In this document: piece after piece, positions 57,526 through 64,000 of the stretch
Position numbering within the stretch: position 1 is the stretch's first letter
Layout of the letters: each line of letters begins with the position of its first letter
Source of the DNA: Lytechinus variegatus
Lineage: Eukaryota > Echinodermata > Echinoidea > Temnopleuroida > Toxopneustidae
Assembly: GCF_018143015.1 (NCBI RefSeq)
Contig: NC_054757.1
Location: 17,846,285 to 17,910,284 of the forward strand
Reading direction: 5' to 3'
Length of the DNA: 64,000 bases
Notes under the pieces: generated by a model
Told to the model about the DNA's origin: nothing
Seen by the model: the letters and a program-made list of their open reading frames with translations, nothing else
The model's database searches: none
Position numbers and translations under genes: made by a program

Positions 57526-57930
57526 GGTCCGAATTCACAAAGGTGGTTTTGAAAACCCACGGTTGAGTCCATAGTTTATGCAGATTTCCTGTGTAGATTA
57601 TGCTTATTTCACCGTGTATATTAAAAAATGCCCAATGCTGATGCGCGCTTTTGTCACAGTGCGCTAAATTGACACCTGTTGCCATGGTTATCCGCACTTT
57701 TAAATTAATGAGGCCACTCTTCAAACAGTGGACTCGTGAATAAAATAGCGCATCTAATCATGGTAACAGGCGTCAATTTGGCGCACTGTGACAAAAGCGC
57801 GCATCAGCATTGGACATTTTTTCACACGCGTGCCTGATCCATGCTAAATTAAGCATGATTTATACACAAAATCTGCATAAACCATGGATTCAACAGTGGG
57901 TTTTCATAACCACCTTTGTGAATTCGGGCC
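57526..57930. mobile_element. Long near-perfect palindromic MITE, GGTCCGAATTCACAAAGG ends
   Basis: Left CCGAATTCACAAAGGTGGTT faces right AACCACCTTTGTGAATTCGG. Pairing continues almost to the middle: CTGATGCGCGCTTTTGTCAC faces GTGACAAAAGCGCGCATCAG, and TTGACACCTGTTGCCATGGT faces ACCATGATTAGATGC-side sequence. At about 405 bp it is among the best-folded elements in the window. Confidence 0.88.
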
Positions 57931-59280
57931 AAAGGGTCCGATGTACACACTAAGTCATTACACAGCGGCAACCGAGATCCAAAAATTGGAAACTTCATTT
58001 GCAATACGATTGATGGCCTTTTACCAATACAACAGTGTTGAAACTACACAAATACAAGAGACTACGCTGAACAGAAATCTTAATAGTGAATAAAATACAG
58101 ATTCATGAACACTGATGATGATTGATATTAAACGTACGGAAATCACAGACAAATACACTTATCTTATGGATACCTGAGAAAAGCTATAATAGAATAACCA
58201 AACTTTGATACACTACTGAAAACAAAAGAAGTTGATTACTGGACTGTATATAAACATGTACAATGTGAGGGAGAACATTAAGTCCATTCAGTCTGTCAAT
58301 GAAGTTTGTTGGGAAATTGTTATTATGCAGTTGAAAGGAGAGATTATTCTGGCGATGCCATACACATTCATGGTGACATTATGGATTCTTTCAAACATAT
58401 CCCTTCAAAGGAAATATGAGAATTCCATAGAAAAAACATGGCACGCAGGTAGAATTTAAGTAATATTACAAAATGATCTTTTCCATTCTGCTCGCCCAAA
58501 AGTACGAGAAAAACTGCATGTATTAAAAATTTATCCTCACAAGCAGCGTAACAAGCAAGACTCTTCTGATTGCAAAAATGTAAGAAAAATAAAACACAGA
58601 CTTCAATATCAATATGTCTCCACAGACAGTACGTCCCAGAAAAAAGGAAACCCGGATTACCTTGGCTTTCTTCTTCAAAGGCAAATTAATTTTTATATTT
58701 CATTTACATCATCATAATATTTAGTTATTTCTCCATGTTTTGACACCTAATATGAGATGGGCACTTGACAAAGAGTTTGTAATTTTAATGTCTCAACCAG
58801 GTTGCACAGAAAAATTGGACAAGAATGGCTCCTGATACGATGACCGTGCATATTAAACAATTCCTGATACAATGACTGTGCGTATTTAACAATTTATTTT
58901 CTTTTTTGAGTTTCTCTCACTGATCTTTCAAATCACAGTGGATTCAGAATTTCAGAGTCACATGAGTTTCAGCAGAAACCGTTTTGATATGCCTAAAAGT
59001 TTGTAATCTGCCATGCGTGAACGATTGGCTAAGCTGTTGGTCTCAAATTGAGATGAGATTCTACTCTTACCATAAGTGTCAAATCTATAGTAAAAGCATA
59101 ATTATTACTTGTAAAATCTTTCCAGGAAATTGGTTTTCTTTTTTTGTGGGATGCACTGTACATGGAATTTCCTAGTAATTGAAGAGCATGTGTGACAGGG
59201 ATTGAGTGAGATGAGCACAGAGAATTTCTTAATTGTGGTTTTAATTTCTGAAGAAAGTTAGAATGAAACATTGGTTAGTA
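57931..59280 (-). other. Probable KAT6 3' untranslated region and flank
   Basis: AT-rich sequence immediately 3' of the KAT6 stop on minus, with no coding frame of note. A long 3' UTR is plausible, but I cannot place its end. Canonical minus-strand AATAAA appears only as scattered TTTATT on plus. Confidence 0.4.
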
Positions 59281-59755
59281 TCATCTTCTCATGACGGATT
59301 GGCTTCCCATGGACGGTTTCATGAAGCGAGGGTAGTTGGGATACATTCCGGACTGGTTGTGCTGCTGGCGAGCCATGTGAGCCATCTCCATTTGCATATG
59401 CATGCTTGGTTGTTCCATAAATCCCGGGGTGCCACTCGGATGGTAGCTGTTGGACATCATCCGTGCCTGCATGTAGCCATTCATCGGTCCAGAAGGGTGT
59501 CGGGGAGACGATGGGTACTGGCCAAAGTAATTGTAAGGACGCGTAGAATTGCAGTGCTGCTGGACGGCTGGCATCATATTTGGATGTGGGCTGGCCGGGT
59601 TGTGAGTCGGGTGGCCTTGGAAATGGCTGTAAGCTTTGTAATTGCTAGGATGCATGCTATGCATCGCTGCAGCAGCAGCCACAGCTGCAGAGGGTGGCTG
59701 GGCACTGCCAATCTGTTGCTGGAGATGATGAGGAAGGTGTTGACCGTAATGCTGT

Positions 59756-59796
<41 letters not shown>

Positions 59797-60661
59797 GAGA
59801 GAAATAGCTGGATTCATCTGATTAGGATGTGTCTGCTGTTGGGGCATCTGTGGTTGATGGAGCTGTTCCGCTGCGGCAGCTGCTGCAGCAGCTGCAGCCG
59901 CACGTTGTTGCTGTTGCATTGCACGTCTTTCATGCCTCAAGGATGATGATCCACTCTGGCCGTGCTGAACTATTGCTTCATGTCTTGACACAGATGTAGA
60001 TTCTTGCCTACGAGGGGTCATGGTGTCTTGACGTTGCTGACCAAAGGTACCCTGACGATGAGGAGTTCTTGTGTCTTGCCTTGGTTGCGTTACAGTCTCT
60101 TGAAGATGTGGTGTCATTGAAGCCTGCCTTGTCATTGCATCATGTCTTTGTGACGCCATGTTGTCTATAATGTGAGGCGTCATGGCATCTTCCCGATGAG
60201 GAGTGGCGGTGTCTAATCTCTGGCCAGCCATCGGGTCTTGCAGATGTGGTGTCATTGCTTCCTGCATGTTATGAGCCATGGTATCTTGCCGATGGGGTGT
60301 GGCTGTATCTCTTCTCATTTCCTGAACTTGCATGTGCTGGGCCATAGCATCTGTTCCGTGTGGTGTGGAAGTGTCTCTCCGACTGTCAGCTATGTGAGGT
60401 CCTACACTCTCAGGTCTGCGAGTCGTCATCATGGGGTTATGCATGTGAGGGTTCATCATCTCTGGCCTCATGTTACTGGCCATGTTGTCCTGATGATGCT
60501 GTAACATAGGCTGTTCCTGCTGCATATGACTTGGCATGTTGGTGTCCTGCAAGTGAGAAGTCATGGAGTCATGCCTATGTCTGTGAGGAGTTGCTACATC
60601 TTGCCTCTGCTGAGAGTGTACACTTTGCCTCTGCTGTTGCATTATTTCTTGTCTGTGCTGC

Positions 60662-60693
<32 letters not shown>

Positions 60694-63600
60694 TTGTTGA
60701 TGCTGCTGCTGTTGCTGATGATGTTGTTGCTGTTGATGATGTTGATGTTGCTGTTGTTGCTGCTGCTGATGCTGCTGTTGTTGCTGCTGCTGCTGATGTT
60801 GCTGCTGCTGTTGTTGTTGAACCACTTGATGCTGCATACCAGTTGAACCATGCATGGTGTCCATGCCATGCTGTTTCTGCATATCGGCTCTATGTTGATT
60901 CATAATTTCAGGTCCATGACGGGTAATGTGATCTGCTCCCTGCTGCGATAGTCTGCGATCAACTCCAGGCTGTGGGACACCTCCAGGCTTCATACCAGAG
61001 TGTTGTTGTTGTTGTTGTGACTGCTGCTGGTGCTGCTGTACATGATCCACAGCAGCCATAGAAACTCTACGTTGAGGAGTCTGTCTGTGTGATTGAGAAA
61101 CTGGCGGAGTGACATTCCTTGGCATATGCACTTGAGCATTCTGAACTGGGGGTGTTGGCACTGGTGGTGGTGTTGGATTCTGTGGAGGTGTAAGATTAGC
61201 TGTAGGCTTGGGTGATCGTGGGACTGTTAGTGGCTTGTTTGGCAAAATTTCATTTGTCAGCTGCTGGAGTGCAGCAAGGCTGCTTGTAGAACCTCTCTTG
61301 TTCTGTGACTGCTGGCCTCCTGGTCCAAACATAACATTATTATTTGAATTGTTACCATTGTGTCCAGTGGGTGATCCAAGTGGGGGCTTCATAACACATC
61401 CTGCTCCAGGCTGTCCCATTGGAGAACACACCTGTGGACTGCGCATTTGAGGGCTGCACACAGGTGCGTTATGCATCTGCGGACTGCATGAAGTTGCGGA
61501 GGTAATCACTGGACTCTTGACCGGTGGATAAGTCATGGCAGGGCTACAGGCTGGACCGGTGCTACGAGCGGGACTGCATGACTGGGTGTAAACTGGGCTG
61601 CACACCTGATTATTATTGTTCAGTGCAGGGCTACATGCAGAAACATTCATAACTGGGCTGCATACCTGCGTGTTGTTTAAACTGGGACTGCAGAGTGGAT
61701 TATTGTTGGTCATCGCTGGACTGCACATAGGTGCACCCATCGCTGGGCTGCAGACCTGCGGACTCTGCAGATTATTGATCTGGTGTGGACTATTCATTTT
61801 TCCAAGCTGAGGACTATTGAGGGAATTCATTTGTGGACTGATGCTTGGCACTGGCTGACCCATACCAGGTCTTCCTGGTGGACTAGATTGCTTGGGGCTG
61901 TAACCTTGTTGTGGCTGTTGCTGTTGTTGCTGCTGTGGAGGTGGTGCTTGCTGAGGACCAATGTTAGTACTGCAAATGTCTCCATGTGGACTATTGAGAT
62001 TATGGTGCATCTGAGGGCTCCCTAGATTCCCCATTCCTCTTACCCCTGTCATACCAGGGTTGGGCATCATCTCTGCCTGGTCTAGACCATGATGATCAGC
62101 TATTTCCATACAGTTCCCGTACCTCCTCACAGGGTTGCTGCAAGACTGGTAACCCATCTGCATGCCATGTTGAGTCATCTCACCAGAACGTCCATATTCT
62201 GGCATGCCCATTGACTGCATATTCTCATGGGTGTTGCCACCCATAGAAGTCTGTAAATTATTTTGACAAGAAGAAATTCCGGAATGGTGCATTTGCTGCG
62301 GCATCTGTCCCTGAGGGCCCAACATCTGCGATTGCTGCTGGTCGGCCGGAGGTGCTTGTGGTGCATCTAGGTGCTGCTGTGTTTCAAGGTGAACATTTGT
62401 ATCCATACACGGTTGGTGTACTACATGAGAGTCTATTTGGGGAGGGGTAGAATTGATAACAGATTGTGGTTGTTGCTCTACAGTGGGCGGTTGCACTGGC
62501 ATCATCTGAGGCGCAGAGTCCATGATCCCAGGTACAGTGTCCATCATCTGTTGAGTACTTTCCATGCTTTGAGTGGTGTCTAAAGGTGGAATGGTATCTA
62601 ATACAGGCACAGGTTCCATTGACTGTGGTGTAGGCATGGTGCTGGGGATATCCATCATGGGTCGCTCTACAACTTCCTGGTTCTCCACATTGTTGGATCC
62701 TTCTACAGAGGACAAACCAGTGTTCATGCACATTGGTGATGTGTCAAGTGATTGAGGGGTGTCCATCACAGAAGCCACATCAATAGCAGGCGCCTCTGCT
62801 GATGCTGGTGGCACCATTGGATGGTCATTCATCCCAAGCATATCCATGTCACTGCAGCTATTCCTGGACCTGATTTCCTGGGTATCACTGCCACTGAAAT
62901 TCGGGAAATCCGATTCGGAATTGGGCTGGTATGTTTGCTCATGATCATCACTATCAGCCATGCACTCCGGAGACCTCCTTTCTTGAGGATCGATTTCCAT
63001 GATGGATTCAATGGCCTCAGCAGTCTCCATATCCTCTGCCTCAGTTGGCTCAAGAATTTTTGGCTCTTGAAACTCTTCCATCTCTCTACCATCCTCCACA
63101 GGATGTCCTGTACTGTCAAACTGATCTTCTTCTGGCCTGTTCTCTTCAGAACCTTCAGTGCTATGATCACTGTGGCTACTGAAACTATGTTCTTTCAGTT
63201 CCTCTACGTTCTCCCTGCTTTGATCTGGAGTGTGTGGCGACAGAATATCATGTAACTGCTCTTCTTCATCATCATCCTCAAGAGTTTCTTTCCTGTCAGT
63301 GGACATCAAGTTCTCACCCTTGTCTTCTGTCAATAAACTGTCCTCATGTCTAGATGGACTGTCCTGTATTTTTTCATCATAGGGCTGTAAGAATGGACTT
63401 GAATGTACTTGAGGAATAATTACAGGAGATTCAACCTCTGCAAGGGTAGGAGGAGCATCACCTTCAGGCTCACTCTCCTGGTGATCGTGATCCTCTGCAG
63501 ATAAACGCTCTCTCAGCTCCTCAACTCTCTCATTTCCTTCCTCCTTCTCATCTTCAGACGATGACGAAGATGAGGATGATGATGACGATGTGAATGAGAG

Positions 63601-64000
63601 TCTAGATCTGGTACAGCTGCTTTCTTCTGGTATTTTAGAAATGGGCCTGATGGTGCTTTCCACCTCTGGTTCCAATCTAATATCAGTACTGTGATTATCA
63701 AGAATTTCATCATTTTCAGTTTTTTCATCACTGTCATCGCTTGCAAGTTCACTAAGGGCATCCCCTGAGGGTCTTACATGTTCTATCTCCTTAGAAAGAG
63801 TCTGAGTATTGGTTTGATCAACAGATTTCATGCTAAGGTCTGTAGGAACGTCCTGTTGTATGGTGTTTTCAGCATTATCCTCACTATCCTCGTCATCACT
63901 ATTTACGCATCGCTCATCATCACTGCTCAATTCTGTGTCTGCCTCCCTTCCTTTCTCAATTTCTTCCTCGTCCACTTCCATGTCGGCATCTGAATCTTCA
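59281..64000 (-). CDS. KAT6: KAT6A/KAT6B (MOZ/MORF) histone acetyltransferase, giant terminal exon (partial)
   Basis: Nuclear MYST-family acetyltransferase subunit of the BRPF complex; this exon encodes the regulatory tail, not the catalytic domain. It is open from the window edge (about 1572 codons, frame already running as EDSDAD before the Met at 63981) to TGA at 59281. In order: an Asp/Glu/Ser-rich acidic region (about 63980-62400) with an Ser11 run near 63580; Pro/Gln/Met-rich sequence; a Cys-Ser-Pro repeat region (61415-61757); polyQ/H (60656-60819); a TPHR repeat region (60001-60601); polyA (59869-59905); polyQ (59751-59790); and a Met/Tyr-rich end MMSNSYHPSGTPGFMEQPSM ... SVMRR. Vertebrate KAT6A/B also place acidic and Ser/Met domains in one huge last exon and end in GPYMRR after a MMNSSYHSNPGYM-like phrase, which is the basis of the call. 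Upstream exons (PHD, MYST) lie beyond 64000. Confidence 0.85.
59751..59790 (-). repeat. CAG/CAA repeat encoding polyQ in KAT6
   Basis: An interrupted CAG/CAA run near the C-terminus, in frame, encoding about 13 Gln. The CAA interruptions suggest length stability. Confidence 0.85.
60001..60601 (-). repeat. Degenerate TPHRxD..M protein repeat in KAT6
   Basis: At least nine occurrences of TPH/TPR followed by RQD-, LQD-, RED- or IID-like residues and then a Met (for example DTATPHRQDTM, EAMTPHLQDPM, DTATPHREDAM, NMASQRHDAM). Spacing is irregular, 10-25 residues. At DNA level the units are visibly related (GATGAGGAGT, GATGTGGTGT), implying tandem expansion. Confidence 0.8.
60656..60819 (-). repeat. 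CAG/CAA/CAT repeat encoding a long Q/H tract in KAT6
   Basis: About 55 codons, nearly all Gln with interspersed His. The plus strand reads CTG/TTG/ATG repeats, which produces spurious Leu- or Ala/Val-rich frames. Likely polymorphic in length. Confidence 0.9.
61415..61757 (-). repeat. Cys-Ser-Pro repeat region in KAT6
   Basis: Eleven CSP motifs in about 115 residues, mostly as xCSPxM/L (VCSPAM, MCSPAM, LCSPSL, VCSPVM, ACSPAL, VCSPVY, SCSPAR, ACSPAM, SCSPQM, VCSPQM, VCSPMG). Asn-rich linkers of 6-12 residues separate them. SPQ/SPH motifs continue N-terminally. I do not recall such a repeat in vertebrate KAT6 proteins. Confidence 0.85.

Noticed and set aside
59263-60905. Plus-strand open frames of 227, 106 and 124 codons rich in His/Leu/Val/Ala
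   Set aside because: They are the reverse of the KAT6 CAG/CAA and Gln/Met-rich coding region; repeat composition removes stops on the other strand.

Overview
The window is AT-rich animal DNA, very probably from an echinoderm and most likely a sea urchin. It has spliced genes with GT-AG introns, palindromic MITEs in large numbers, tRNA-derived SINEs and many copies of a GCGAGCGCGAAGCGCGAGC-type repeat. The species assignment is inference from repeat style and protein resemblance; I could run no search.

Layout. 0-1.7 kb: AT-rich and pyrimidine-rich filler. 1.85-4.69 kb: a broken Ty3/gypsy-type LTR element with short LTRs, a GTCCT target duplication and a MITE inserted in it. 4.97-8.43 kb (+): five exons of a CYP2-type cytochrome P450; the membrane-anchor exon is not visible. 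8.4-13.1 kb: repeats. 13.11-28.59 kb (+): eleven exons of the mitochondrial isovaleryl-CoA dehydrogenase gene (IVD), intact except for one extra G in a homopolymer of exon 4. Directly after its stop lie about five decayed tandem copies of its terminal exon, split by a 5.86-kb long-TIR (Mutator-like) element. That element holds MULE-like transposase remnants and a decayed piggyBac transposase gene. 34.8-41.7 kb: SINEs, MITEs and a long array of GCGAGC units. 41.72-42.95 kb (-): an intronless aminergic-type GPCR. 44.6-44.9 kb: a LINE tail. 45.55-51.51 kb: a very large inverted repeat (arms about 1.8 kb once later insertions are removed). Each arm carries a different hAT-like insertion, and the empty site can be read in the opposite arm. 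52.3-57.9 kb: more MITEs in otherwise featureless DNA. 59.28-64.0 kb (-): the giant terminal exon of a KAT6A/KAT6B (MOZ/MORF) histone acetyltransferase gene, with an acidic region, a Cys-Ser-Pro repeat region, polyQ/H tracts and a Met-rich C-terminus ending in MRR; the gene continues beyond the window edge.

The host genes are unrelated neighbours: a microsomal monooxygenase, a mitochondrial leucine-catabolism enzyme, a membrane receptor and a chromatin regulator. I see no operon-like or pathway clustering. The most unusual things are structural: the terminal-exon tandem copies behind IVD, the giant palindrome with its internal fossil record, the GCGAGC arrays carried in a hAT-like shell, and the two repeat systems in the KAT6 tail.
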